A stretch of DNA of 64,000 nt, taken from NCBI RefSeq assembly GCF_026191675.1, contig NZ_JAKRRY010000018.1, positions 1 through 64,000 on the forward strand, written 5' to 3'. This stretch comes from Vibrio qingdaonensis. GTDB lineage: Bacteria; Pseudomonadota; Gammaproteobacteria; Enterobacterales; Vibrionaceae. Shown in pieces: positions 53,397-62,348 of this stretch; within the stretch, counting starts at the first letter, position 1; every line of letters starts with the position of its first letter. The notes under the pieces were generated by a model. The model did not search any database. It saw only the letters and a list, made by a program, of their open reading frames with translations, and was not told the origin of the DNA. The translations under genes and the position numbers were made by a program.

Positions 53397-54684
53397 CCTA
53401 TTAAGTATCAGTACTGTGATTTCACTCGGTTTGGTGAGTCACCTTTGTCACGCTGAGCTTACTCCCAAGTCGCATATTACGGTAGCGGGTATTGATGTGC
53501 AGTCACAGGTCGGCGTTGAGTATGGTCAAGATTCAAACGTGACATACCAAATTAACCCTATGAACGAGGTTGACTCCGCTTATACAAGGGTAATGCCTTA
53601 TTTGCGTGCGGTAGGTGAGCGTGGAGAGGACCGGTATATGTTGGTGTACTCTGGTGATTATTCTCGCTATGACACTGCAAGCGATGATGATTACAGCGAT
53701 CACTTTTTAATGTTTCAATCTTCGTTGAGGTTTGGCCTTAAGCATGGTGTTGATTGGTTTATCCAACAAGACTGGGCCCATGAAGAAAGAGGCACGGAGC
53801 TAACGGAAGGTTTCACTCCTACTCAATTTAATGCTTTCGGGGTGACAACACCGTTACAAAATCAGTTCCTAAACAGCGAATTACGATATAGCTATGGGGC
53901 GCCTGAGGGGCGAGGGAAATTAGACGTTGCTTGGCAAATTAAAGACATAACGTTTGATAATCTGGATGATGTACAAGGTGCGGATAGTGACTTTTATCAT
54001 TATGTCAAAGAGCAAGAGTGGCAAGAAAATACCATCACGGCTGAGCTATTTGATCAGTACTCATCGCGTACACGGTTTCGATATAGTCTCATTAGCAATT
54101 TACGCAAATACGAGACAAATCCGGGTAAAAACTCTACCGAGCATTATGCCCTTGTCGGTTTGAAGTCTCATAGAACTGGAAAACTGATAGTCGAGGCCGA
54201 TGTGGCGTGGTTGTATAAACGCTTTCCGAATAACAGCGAAGCACAATCCTTCAGCGGTTTAAATTGGGACGCCAATATTAACTGGCAACCAGTCAAACAT
54301 TCAGAATGGTCGCTTTATGGTTGGCGAAGAGTCAAAGATCCAACGGAAGAAGGTGGTTATATTCTTCATACTAAAGTCGGTGTGTCGTGGAAACATCATT
54401 GGTGGGTTAAGCGGTTAAGTACTACGTTTGATTATGGGCGAGAAGCGGATAATTATCGGATACAACAGAACGATAGAAAGGATGATTTGGATATTGCGTC
54501 GTTCACCTTAGGGTATGATTTTCGGCCATCGATTCGGTTTGAGTTGAACTACCAATTTGCCCGCAAACGTTCGAATTACGACGAAGTGTTGTTTTTTATT
54601 GGCGATAGTTCTCAACGCCCCGTGATACGCCAGCTTGGTTATGACAAAAATACAATTGGATTGACACTAAAGGTACAGATTTAG
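53380..54684 (+). CDS. Outer-membrane beta-barrel protein of the exopolysaccharide operon
   Basis: A protein of about 434 residues with a signal peptide (SISTVISLGLVSHLCHA) and a C-terminal barrel-type sequence of alternating aromatic/polar strands, ending IGLTLKVQI. It belongs to the CpsB/VpsM-type beta-barrel family (BBP2_2) always found beside the Wza gene in Vibrio exopolysaccharide loci; an accessory role in export through the outer membrane is supposed. GTG 53380 overlaps the end of the transferase gene by 17 bases, with AAAGGG upstream, implying coupling. A TTG at 53374 is an alternative. Confidence 0.82.
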   Translation: MKRRTSLLSISTVISLGLVSHLCHAELTPKSHITVAGIDVQSQVGVEYGQDSNVTYQINPMNEVDSAYTRVMPYLRAVGERGEDRYMLVYSGDYSRYDTASDDDYSDHFLMFQSSLRFGLKHGVDWFIQQDWAHEERGTELTEGFTPTQFNAFGVTTPLQNQFLNSELRYSYGAPEGRGKLDVAWQIKDITFDNLDDVQGADSDFYHYVKEQEWQENTITAELFDQYSSRTRFRYSLISNLRKYETNPGKNSTEHYALVGLKSHRTGKLIVEADVAWLYKRFPNNSEAQSFSGLNWDANINWQPVKHSEWSLYGWRRVKDPTEEGGYILHTKVGVSWKHHWWVKRLSTTFDYGREADNYRIQQNDRKDDLDIASFTLGYDFRPSIRFELNYQFARKRSNYDEVLFFIGDSSQRPVIRQLGYDKNTIGLTLKVQI

Positions 54685-54686
54685 AG

Positions 54687-55346
54687 ATGAAGAAGATAAA
54701 ACTACTGCTTGTAGGTTGCTGCGTGTTTATTAGTAGTATCTGTTTCGCTGCAACTGCAACTGCAACTGCAACTGCAACTGCAACTGCAAATGAGGCTACT
54801 ACAGTGTCTGAGAAAGGCGTGCCAATTGCTGCACCGATGGCACAAGATAACAGTCACCAGACTCATGCTGCGTCAACACAGAGCGAGACTCGAGAGTATC
54901 TTTTAGGGCCTGGAGACATGATACGTATCTGGGTCTATGGGGAGAAAGAAATGTCTATGTCTTTGAAAATAGGTAAGCGTGGCGCTATTAATTTCCCTTA
55001 CATTGGTTTAGTACAGCTTTCTGGAAGAACGACAGATGTGGTTGAGCATGACATTGAAACCCGTTTGAAAGCAGGGTTTGTCCGATCGCCAATGGTGACG
55101 GTCACCATGGAAGCGTTCCGCAAATTTTTCCTTCTTGGGGAAGTTGAAAATCCGAATGGCTATGAGTATGAGCCGCAACTCACGGTTGAACAAGCGATCG
55201 CGATGGCTGGTGGCTTCACCGACAGGGCAGACAGAGGTGATATCAATATTCGCCCGTCGGGGCAAAAAGAAATGATTAAGAAAGTCGACATGACCCATCC
55301 GGTGTACCCCGGTGATGTTGTTATTGTTGAGCAAAGCTTTTTCTAA
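54687..55346 (+). CDS. Polysaccharide export protein (Wza-like, short)
   Basis: A 219-residue outer membrane export protein. After the signal peptide (cleavage likely at SSICFA) comes an Ala-Thr dipeptide tract encoded by a GCAACT microsatellite, then a PES domain (EYLLGPGDMIRIWVYGEKEM) and one SLBB domain (FFLLGEVENPNGYEYEPQLTVEQAIAMAGGF). E. coli Wza is 379 residues; this one lacks extra SLBB domains and the C-terminal amphipathic pore helix, so the neighbouring barrel may supply the outer membrane path. LVGC at residues 8-11 is a possible but poorly placed lipobox. Follows the barrel gene by two bases. Confidence 0.9.
   Translation: MKKIKLLLVGCCVFISSICFAATATATATATATANEATTVSEKGVPIAAPMAQDNSHQTHAASTQSETREYLLGPGDMIRIWVYGEKEMSMSLKIGKRGAINFPYIGLVQLSGRTTDVVEHDIETRLKAGFVRSPMVTVTMEAFRKFFLLGEVENPNGYEYEPQLTVEQAIAMAGGFTDRADRGDINIRPSGQKEMIKKVDMTHPVYPGDVVIVEQSFF
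54750..54791 (+). repeat. GCAACT microsatellite in the export gene
   Basis: Six perfect GCAACT hexamers (54750-54785) plus one GCAAAT encode a run of alternating Ala and Thr right after the predicted signal peptide. The 6-base unit keeps the frame, so slippage changes the length of the linker but not the reading frame. Confidence 0.95.
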
Positions 55347-55359
55347 GGTGAGTAAATTA

Positions 55360-57561
55360 ATGGTAGAACGTGGTCAACCCCTAGAAAGCAACGTTAACTT
55401 TGCGCCGTTTCTAACCGCGCTGAAAACTCATGGGCTTAAGTTAATACTGATTACAGCAGTAGTCACAGGGTTAAGTCTGCCAGTGATTTGGTCGATGACG
55501 GCTAAATACGTATCAACAGCGACGGTGTTGATCAAAGCGCAGGTAGATAATGCCTCACCGATCGAGCCTATCGAAAATTACGACTCTGCTCGCTCTCAGT
55601 ACTATGAAACGCAGTTTAACCTTATGCAATCCAGAGTCGTGTTGGTCAAAGCGGTCGAAGCGCTAGAGTTGCAACAAAATGAACAGTTTAATGGGTCAAC
55701 ACTAGCGAATAACGGCGATTGGATATTGCCTAGAGAGCAGCGCATTAGTCATGCGGTGAAAGAGCTGCAGCGTCATTTGACGTTTACTTCAGTGCGTTTA
55801 ACTCAATTGGTTTATGTGTCTTATGAATCGGCGGATGCACAACAAGCTTCAATGCTCGCGAATGGGGTGGCACAAGCGTTTATTGACTATACGGTAGAAC
55901 AAAAAATAGCAAAGACCCAGCAAGCTAAGCTTTGGAATCAGCAACAGCTTAATGTATTGAAACAGCAAATTCGTCAGCAAAAGCAAGAAATAGATGCATT
56001 CTTACAAAGCGAAGGCCTACTAACTTTCCGTGGTGTCGATGGCTTTGAAACAGAAGAACTCGGTATTATTACCAATAAATTGGCAGATGCCAAAGAGAGG
56101 CGTTTAGCTGCGCAAGCCAATTACGAGTTAGTGAATAAATATATGAAAGGTAACACGGCTGATCTCACGTCGCTGCCGGATTTTTCTTCTCACCCTCAGC
56201 TACAAGATCTGAGAATTGCACTGATACAAGCAAAAAGAAAATTGTCTGATCTCAATCGACGATACGGACCGAAATACATCAAGGTTCTTGAAGCTAACGC
56301 TGAAATTGAGGTGATTCAGAAACAAACCGTACAGTTGCTTGATGAGTTAAAGCTAGGGCTTCAACAAAAATATCAAGCTGATCTCATAAAAGAAAATCAC
56401 TATAAAGCCTTACTGGCGCTGCATAAAAAGGACTTTTTTGCACTTGCTGACAAGCGTGAGCAATATGATGGTTTGATGGCCGATCTTAATCAAAAGCAAT
56501 CGTTGTATGAGCAATTGTATTTACGTACGACTGAGCATGAGCTTAATACGACGTATAGGGAGCAAGACGCACAAATTTATGACCCAGCGGTGATCAGCGA
56601 GCGTCCAGCCAAGCCCAATAAACCGTTATTGGTCGTGATGATAAGCATTATGACAATGATAATTGGTGCTCTGATTGTCATCATTCGAGCTGCGACCAAG
56701 CAAACAATAACAACACTGGCAGAATTGAAAGCAAAGCTAGGCTTGGTTCCACTAACAGATATGCCCACATTTACGAGTGAGCCGATGTCGGCATGGGCGC
56801 TAAGTAAGCAAATTCGTGCTAATCAATATGCGAAGGAGATTGGAAATGGTGCGTATACGGCCTTGTCTTTAGCTCATCCAAATAGTCAATGCATTGGCGT
56901 CGTATCGTCGTATCGTCAAGAAGGGGTCACGACGACGGCATTGTTGTTAGCTTCTGCGGTGAGTGAAGTGAAGCCAACCTTATTGCTTGATTTGGATTAT
57001 CGTCGAGAAAGAGAGTTCGCTAGGGATCTTATAGCGGACAGTCATAACGCGCCCGTTAAGTTTAACGACAAAGAACCAGTGGCCGGATTTAGTCAATTAG
57101 TGTTGAGTCACTCGAACTCGATGCAAAGAGATGCAAAAAACCGCTCTTCATCACTCGATATCGATCAGATTGTTATGCCAATATCGCCGGGGCTGTCTTA
57201 CCTTGCTCCGGGTGATCTGGATGAATCGCCATTAACTTTTTTTGCTCGTTTAGAGTGTGAGTCAGTATTGTTGTCACTTTGTCAGCGATTCGAGACTGTC
57301 GTAATCAAACTCCCTGCGTTGAATGATAGCAAGGATGCACAGCTTCTCTTACGTTTCTTAGACAGCCTAGTGGTCGTGGTTAAATCTGAGCAACATACCG
57401 CCAATGATATAAGACAACAACTGAATAAGCTGTCGCCGTTGTTAAACAAACCTGCTTTCGGTGTACTTAATCAAGTGAGTGACGACTTGGTTGTTGGTGA
57501 AGAGTCTCTGCGTTTTATTGCTCAGGGTAGTGTGGATATACTTAAGCATGAGGCGTCTTAG
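55360..57561 (+). CDS. Wzc-like polysaccharide co-polymerase with degenerate tyrosine-kinase domain
   Basis: A 733-residue inner membrane protein. Wzz domain with TM1 (LKLILITAVVTGLSLPVIW) and TM2 (LLVVMISIMTMIIGALIVII, about residue 430), joined by a long periplasmic coiled coil (about 180-350), then a C-terminal domain with the BY-kinase fold. It controls chain length and export. The P-loop reads SSYRQEGVTTTALL, with Val at residue 523 where the ATP-binding Lys belongs; Walker A' LLLDLDYRR is kept. No tyrosine cluster occurs at the C-terminus (FIAQGSVDILKHEAS). AAGGTGAG suits ATG 55360. Confidence 0.85.
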   Translation: MVERGQPLESNVNFAPFLTALKTHGLKLILITAVVTGLSLPVIWSMTAKYVSTATVLIKAQVDNASPIEPIENYDSARSQYYETQFNLMQSRVVLVKAVEALELQQNEQFNGSTLANNGDWILPREQRISHAVKELQRHLTFTSVRLTQLVYVSYESADAQQASMLANGVAQAFIDYTVEQKIAKTQQAKLWNQQQLNVLKQQIRQQKQEIDAFLQSEGLLTFRGVDGFETEELGIITNKLADAKERRLAAQANYELVNKYMKGNTADLTSLPDFSSHPQLQDLRIALIQAKRKLSDLNRRYGPKYIKVLEANAEIEVIQKQTVQLLDELKLGLQQKYQADLIKENHYKALLALHKKDFFALADKREQYDGLMADLNQKQSLYEQLYLRTTEHELNTTYREQDAQIYDPAVISERPAKPNKPLLVVMISIMTMIIGALIVIIRAATKQTITTLAELKAKLGLVPLTDMPTFTSEPMSAWALSKQIRANQYAKEIGNGAYTALSLAHPNSQCIGVVSSYRQEGVTTTALLLASAVSEVKPTLLLDLDYRREREFARDLIADSHNAPVKFNDKEPVAGFSQLVLSHSNSMQRDAKNRSSSLDIDQIVMPISPGLSYLAPGDLDESPLTFFARLECESVLLSLCQRFETVVIKLPALNDSKDAQLLLRFLDSLVVVVKSEQHTANDIRQQLNKLSPLLNKPAFGVLNQVSDDLVVGEESLRFIAQGSVDILKHEAS

Positions 57562-58772
57562 TGAGTTTGCTTAAAAGCATTTCAACTATTGCGACATCAT
57601 CGATCCTATCTCAGTTAATTGGGGCAGGTTCGATATGGTTGATATCGCACTGGTATGGGATGTCGGAAGTGGGCTCATACGCGCTAACGTACAGTATTGC
57701 CTTAATAGGCGCGCAAGTTTGTACATTAGCATCGCAGCTACTCTTACCAAAACAACAACCTCATGCGCTAGGGCAGAATGTATCATTTTGCTTGCTGTTT
57801 AGTGTTTGTACTTCGTTCGTGTACTCCCTTGGCATTGCATGGTTTTTCGACCGTCCAATTCTTCAAATACTGATGTTAACGTTGGCGCACGCATGGGTTT
57901 TGATCTCTGAGAACCTACTGCTTAGAGAAGAGAAAATGAAGTCACTCGCCTTACAAAGAACGTCGATCTCGATGTTAGTGTTGCTACTCATTTTTGTCAG
58001 CGAAGACTTAACGACATTCTACTGGGCTTGGGGGGCATCATTGTTAGTCTACATGCTGCTATGTATTGCTTATTTGCTGCCAAAGAATGCGATCAATAGG
58101 AAGCAGTTCTCGCTGTCGTCGTTGTCATTGTTTATACGTAAGCACCAACATCATATCGCCAAAGTTGGGAGTGCTGAAGTTTTGGCAATGGTGAATAACA
58201 ATTTACCAGTAATTCTCATTAACGTGTGGTTTAGCCCTGTTGTAGCCGGCTATTACGCTGTCGTTAGCCGATTTTGCTTGGCACCTATTGTGATTGTGGG
58301 TAATGCAGTTAGAAATTCTATTTTTTCCAGTTGGTCCGTCGACTTTCGTCATAATCAATTTAATTACGCTGAATTTGCCAAGGTGCGCCGATTACTCTTT
58401 GCATTGGGGACGATAGCAGTGCTCGGTGTCTTCATTTTCTACCCTGTGGTTATGCAACTTGGCTTTAGTGCTGAGTGGGTCGCGTCAGTGCCAACGTCTC
58501 GCTATATGTTGCCGTACTTGTTTATGGCGCTAGCAGTATGCCCATTGACGGTACTTGAATTGGTCTATGGGTCGCCAACGTATTTCCTTCGTATTCAATG
58601 TGAACAACTTGCAGTGGTGTTATTGGCTTTTGGTGCGCTTCCTTATTTTGTTAGTGATTATGCGTATTCGGTTATTGCTTTTGCAGTGCTATCTTCGATG
58701 CGATACCTGTTTATTTATTTCAAAGTAAATAAAACGGCAGTGAAACTTCGTCACACGATGGAGGTTACTTGA
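57561..58772 (+). CDS. Polysaccharide flippase (Wzx-like)
   Basis: A 403-residue membrane protein with about twelve hydrophobic helices of the MOP/PST exporter superfamily. The N-terminus (ATSSILSQLIGAGSIWLIS) and the segment VLAMVNNNLPVILINVWFSPVVAGYYAVVSRF are typical of Wzx proteins that flip lipid-linked repeat units across the inner membrane. GTG 57561 overlaps the stop of the preceding gene (TTAGTGAG), so translation is coupled. Sequence similarity among flippases is low; the operon position supports the call. Confidence 0.82.
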   Translation: MSLLKSISTIATSSILSQLIGAGSIWLISHWYGMSEVGSYALTYSIALIGAQVCTLASQLLLPKQQPHALGQNVSFCLLFSVCTSFVYSLGIAWFFDRPILQILMLTLAHAWVLISENLLLREEKMKSLALQRTSISMLVLLLIFVSEDLTTFYWAWGASLLVYMLLCIAYLLPKNAINRKQFSLSSLSLFIRKHQHHIAKVGSAEVLAMVNNNLPVILINVWFSPVVAGYYAVVSRFCLAPIVIVGNAVRNSIFSSWSVDFRHNQFNYAEFAKVRRLLFALGTIAVLGVFIFYPVVMQLGFSAEWVASVPTSRYMLPYLFMALAVCPLTVLELVYGSPTYFLRIQCEQLAVVLLAFGALPYFVSDYAYSVIAFAVLSSMRYLFIYFKVNKTAVKLRHTMEVT

Positions 58773-60145
58773 AGGTCAATAATGGGCGGTTCTTACAGGG
58801 TTACACCTTCGTTACATTAGTCGTTTGTGGGCTTGTGCAGTATTTAACAGGGGTAGGGGCCGTACTTTGGCTGCCGTTCGTTGCTGCCTTTGCAATGCTG
58901 TTGCTGCTATTGATGCAAACTAACTATGAGGCGGCTAAGTTAGATAATACAGAAACGGTACTCGCCGTATTGCTGGTTGGTGCTTATACGTTAATCTTAG
59001 CGTCGACAGTACTACAAAATGGGCTAACCGTGACCATTGTCGGTTGGAAAAATGAACTCGCACTGTCGCTTATTTTTCTGTGTTTACTGTTGGGATTTAT
59101 CCGTGAATCTCAGCTCTACCGCGCCGTTCAAGTGTTGTATGGGATTTTCTATCTACAGTTTCCGGTTATCTTGTATCAGATTTTAGTTGTCGTTCCGCAG
59201 CGTGTGGCTGTTAAAGGTGAATTCGAAAAATGGGACTCTGTCGTCGGGACGTTCGGCGGCGATCCTATGGGGGGCGGAAACACGGCTGCGTTAGGGCTGT
59301 TCTGCTTACTTGTCATGCTCCTGAAGTTATCTGAATTTAGACACGGTGTAATCAGCCGACTTAACATGATCCTGCATATTGTCGCCGCGTTTATTTTGTG
59401 TGTCCTTGGCGAAGTAAAGTTCGTCATTTTACTCGCTCCTATACTTTTAATCTTTGTTTGGCTATGCCCCAGTTATGTTTATGGTGTTAAGCAAAAGGAT
59501 ATTAAGAAAGTGCTTCTTATGGTTGGGGCTATGGGGTTGTTGGTTGTGTTGGCGATAGTTGTCCTTGCCGCTTCGTATGCGACAGCTTTTGATACCGACC
59601 CTGACCACAGCGCACTAAAAGTGTTTTGGGACTCGTTAGAATACATATATGACTCAAATTATGTGTTACCAACGGGAGAACTAGGGCGGATGACCACGCT
59701 ATTTTTTTGGTTGGAAAATAGTCAGCTGTATGGATGGTCCAACGTGTGGTTTGGCTATGGATTAAATGCTACCAATCACGGCAGCTCAGTCGCTCCCGGT
59801 TTCTTAAATCAAATATTTAATGTGCTTCTGGATTCTACATCGTTAAGTATGATGCTGTGGGAGTTCGGTATCGTAGGGCTAGTGCTATTTTTATGCCCCA
59901 TTTTATTAGCAATAAAGGTGTCGATACCCAAGGAAACACTGATTCGAGAGCAGTTATCGACGCAAGATATCCAGCTACTTTCCTGGCAACCGGCGTTTAT
60001 TGCCTTTGGTTTTGCCAGTTTATTAAGCTTGCCTTACAGCCAAATTTTAATGTTAGTGCCTATGTTGCAGTTCCTCTTCTATTTTTCACTTGGCGCGAGC
60101 CTAGTTATCCGCAAGTCTGTTATTCAATCGGGAGCAAGATTATGA
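58769..60145 (+). CDS. O-antigen/exopolysaccharide polymerase (Wzy-like)
   Basis: A 458-residue protein with ten or more transmembrane helices and a large periplasmic loop (about residues 265-350: AFDTDPDHSALKVFWDSLEYIY, TGELGRMTTLFFW), as in Wzy polymerases that join repeat units at the periplasmic face. No exact family motif is visible, so the call relies on topology and on the position after the flippase gene. The start is TTG 58769, overlapping the upstream TGA; GGAGG stands five bases before it. Confidence 0.78.
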   Translation: MKVNNGRFLQGYTFVTLVVCGLVQYLTGVGAVLWLPFVAAFAMLLLLLMQTNYEAAKLDNTETVLAVLLVGAYTLILASTVLQNGLTVTIVGWKNELALSLIFLCLLLGFIRESQLYRAVQVLYGIFYLQFPVILYQILVVVPQRVAVKGEFEKWDSVVGTFGGDPMGGGNTAALGLFCLLVMLLKLSEFRHGVISRLNMILHIVAAFILCVLGEVKFVILLAPILLIFVWLCPSYVYGVKQKDIKKVLLMVGAMGLLVVLAIVVLAASYATAFDTDPDHSALKVFWDSLEYIYDSNYVLPTGELGRMTTLFFWLENSQLYGWSNVWFGYGLNATNHGSSVAPGFLNQIFNVLLDSTSLSMMLWEFGIVGLVLFLCPILLAIKVSIPKETLIREQLSTQDIQLLSWQPAFIAFGFASLLSLPYSQILMLVPMLQFLFYFSLGASLVIRKSVIQSGARL

Positions 60146-61140
60146 GCTCTTTGCCTAGTATTACCGTGATTATCAAAACACTCAATGAACAAGATGGCAT
60201 TGCCGCAACGATTAAAAGCGTTCAACGCCAACTTGAGAATTATCAATACCACGTCATTGTTGCTGATAGCTTATCCAATGATGACACGCAAAAAATCGCG
60301 TTGGAAAACGGTGCTAAAGTTGTGACGTTAATCAACGCGAATGATCGTTGTTGCGGTGTAGGGCATCAACTCGGTTATTTATATAGCGAGGGTGACTACT
60401 TACTGTTATTGGATGGCGATATGCGTTTGCAGGACGGGTTCATCGATGCGGCGATAGCATTTCTGGAAACAGAGCCGAGTTACGCTGGGGTCGCGGGAAC
60501 GGTTGAAATGGATGAAGCGACGAGTTACGAATTTAAATCTCGTCAGCAAAGGCACCACAAAATCTATCCTATTGGTGATTGCAGTCATCTAGCTGGCGGT
60601 GGGGTGTATCGAGCGAGCGCCGTGAATGATATCGGTTATCTTACGCATCGTACATTGCATGCCTATGAAGAGGCGGAGCTTGGCATGAGGCTCCAGTGTG
60701 CGGGTTATAAATTGCGCCGTTTGGATACGCCGTTTTTTCACCATACCTCTTATGATATGCCGACGCTAATGCTATTGCGCTACCGATGGAAGCGTGGTTA
60801 TTTGTTTGCCTCAGGCGAATTACTAAAGAGTGCGTTTGGAAAAGCGTATTTTCGACAAGCTGTGAGTGTGGTTCGCAATGAGCTGATCTTTGCTTGCTAT
60901 CTTGCTTGGTTAATTTTGGTTTTATTGGTGGGCAACGGTTCAGTGTTGGTTATTAGCCTTTTGCCACTGATGTTGTTCTTTGCAATGAAAGTATTTAAAA
61001 ACCGCTCGATAAAGGATGGGGCGCTGAGTGTTGTTAATTTGACCGTCTTCTCAGCGGGATTGGTCAATGGCTTGTTATCCCCTATCAAAGATCCGAACCA
61101 AGCGCCGCAACATAAAGTGCTAGAGCGAGAAGCGTCATGA
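60142..61140 (+). CDS. Glycosyltransferase family 2
   Basis: A 332-residue GT-A fold enzyme: ITVIIKTLNEQDGIAATIKSV, the donor-site aspartates VIVADSLSNDD and the DXD-like LLLLDGDMRLQDGF, then the acceptor loop AYEEAELGMRLQCAG. Two C-terminal transmembrane helices (LIFACYLAWLILVLLVG; VLVISLLPLMLFFAMKV) tether it to the inner membrane. ATG 60142 has GGGAG nine bases ahead; the frame is open far upstream in antiparallel phase with the polymerase, which is coincidental. Donor sugar unknown. Confidence 0.88.
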   Translation: MSSLPSITVIIKTLNEQDGIAATIKSVQRQLENYQYHVIVADSLSNDDTQKIALENGAKVVTLINANDRCCGVGHQLGYLYSEGDYLLLLDGDMRLQDGFIDAAIAFLETEPSYAGVAGTVEMDEATSYEFKSRQQRHHKIYPIGDCSHLAGGGVYRASAVNDIGYLTHRTLHAYEEAELGMRLQCAGYKLRRLDTPFFHHTSYDMPTLMLLRYRWKRGYLFASGELLKSAFGKAYFRQAVSVVRNELIFACYLAWLILVLLVGNGSVLVISLLPLMLFFAMKVFKNRSIKDGALSVVNLTVFSAGLVNGLLSPIKDPNQAPQHKVLEREAS

Positions 61141-62348
61141 AAGTGTTAGTGGTGAATAAGTTTTTTTTCTTAAAAGGAGGCGCGGAAACGGTCTTTTTTC
61201 AAGAAAGAGACATGTTGATAGAGCGAGGGTTTTCGGTTATCGATTTTTCAATGATTCACAATGACAATTTAGCGTCTGACTACAGCGCTAGTTTTGTCGA
61301 TAATGTGGATTATCACGCCAACGCGAGTTTATTCGGCGCGTTGAAAACCGCAGTGCGGTTTGTGCATAACACCGAAGCGTGTGAAAAGCTTTCGGAATTG
61401 ATTGCCACTGAACAGCCCGATATCGTCCATTTTCACAACATTTATCATCAACTGACGCCTTCAATCATTAAGATCGCTAAACAAGCTGGGTGTAAAACGG
61501 TACTCACGGCTCATGATACTAAAATCGCTTGTCCTAGCTATACCATGTATAGAGATGGACATACCTGTGAAGCGTGTTTACAAGGCAGTGTGTTTAACGC
61601 GTTAAAGTATCGATGCCAGCAAGGGTCATGGTTTAAAAGTGGTTTACTTGTTGCAGAAGCCTTGTATCAATCGCTCGTTAAAAACTATCAATGCCTAGAT
61701 GTAATCGTGTCACCTAGCCAGTTTTTAGCCAATATTATTCGCCGTAAGCTCCCCAATAGTAGAATTGAGGTCATTGTGAATGGCATTGATGAGAATGTTA
61801 ATCAGCAAGATGTCGCTGATCATCGATATTTCTTGTATTTAGGGCGATTAAGTCAGGAAAAAGGCGTCGCAACAATGGTTGCAGCTTACGAGCAGTCTAA
61901 CCAATCGATCCCATTAAAAATCGCGGGAACTGGGCCGCTTGCTGACGCCTTGTCTGGTAGGAAGAACAAGGTTGAGTGGCTTGGCTTTAAAACGGGTGAG
62001 GCGTTGCATTTGCTCATTAAACAAGCCAGTGCTGTCATTGTTCCTTCTGAATGTTATGAAAACTGCTCGATGTCGGTTCTTGAAGCAATGGCGTATGGTA
62101 AGCCTATTATTGGCGCCAATATCGGTGGCATCCCTGAACAAGTTCGAGATGGAAAGGAAGGGCGTTTATTTGAAGCAGGTAATGTCCATGCTCTTGCCTG
62201 TGTGATGGATGAATTTGCGATACGTCCGGAGCTGACAAAGTACTACGGTGAACAAGCAAGGCAACGGTTAGAGACGCATTATTCATTGAGCTCTCATCAT
62301 CGACAGTTGGTCGATTTGTACCAACGTTTATTGGGTGAACAATCATGA
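61137..62348 (+). CDS. Glycosyltransferase family 4 (first)
   Basis: A 403-residue GT-B enzyme. N-terminal acceptor domain begins MKVLVVNKFFFLKGGAETV, the C-terminal donor domain has FLYLGRLSQEKGVATMV and the E-x7-E signature in PSECYENCSMSVLEAMAYGKPII. An internal cysteine group (KIACPSYTMYRDGHTCEACLQGSVFNALKYRCQ) is seen in several exopolysaccharide GT4 enzymes and may bind a metal. The ATG overlaps the end of the GT2 gene by four bases (ATGA). It elongates the lipid-linked repeat unit in the cytoplasm. Confidence 0.9.
   Translation: MKVLVVNKFFFLKGGAETVFFQERDMLIERGFSVIDFSMIHNDNLASDYSASFVDNVDYHANASLFGALKTAVRFVHNTEACEKLSELIATEQPDIVHFHNIYHQLTPSIIKIAKQAGCKTVLTAHDTKIACPSYTMYRDGHTCEACLQGSVFNALKYRCQQGSWFKSGLLVAEALYQSLVKNYQCLDVIVSPSQFLANIIRRKLPNSRIEVIVNGIDENVNQQDVADHRYFLYLGRLSQEKGVATMVAAYEQSNQSIPLKIAGTGPLADALSGRKNKVEWLGFKTGEALHLLIKQASAVIVPSECYENCSMSVLEAMAYGKPIIGANIGGIPEQVRDGKEGRLFEAGNVHALACVMDEFAIRPELTKYYGEQARQRLETHYSLSSHHRQLVDLYQRLLGEQS

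Noticed and set aside
59857..60141. Upstream extension of the GT2 frame
   Set aside because: It overlaps the polymerase gene in another frame and gives no glycosyltransferase sequence; the ATG at 60142 has its own RBS.
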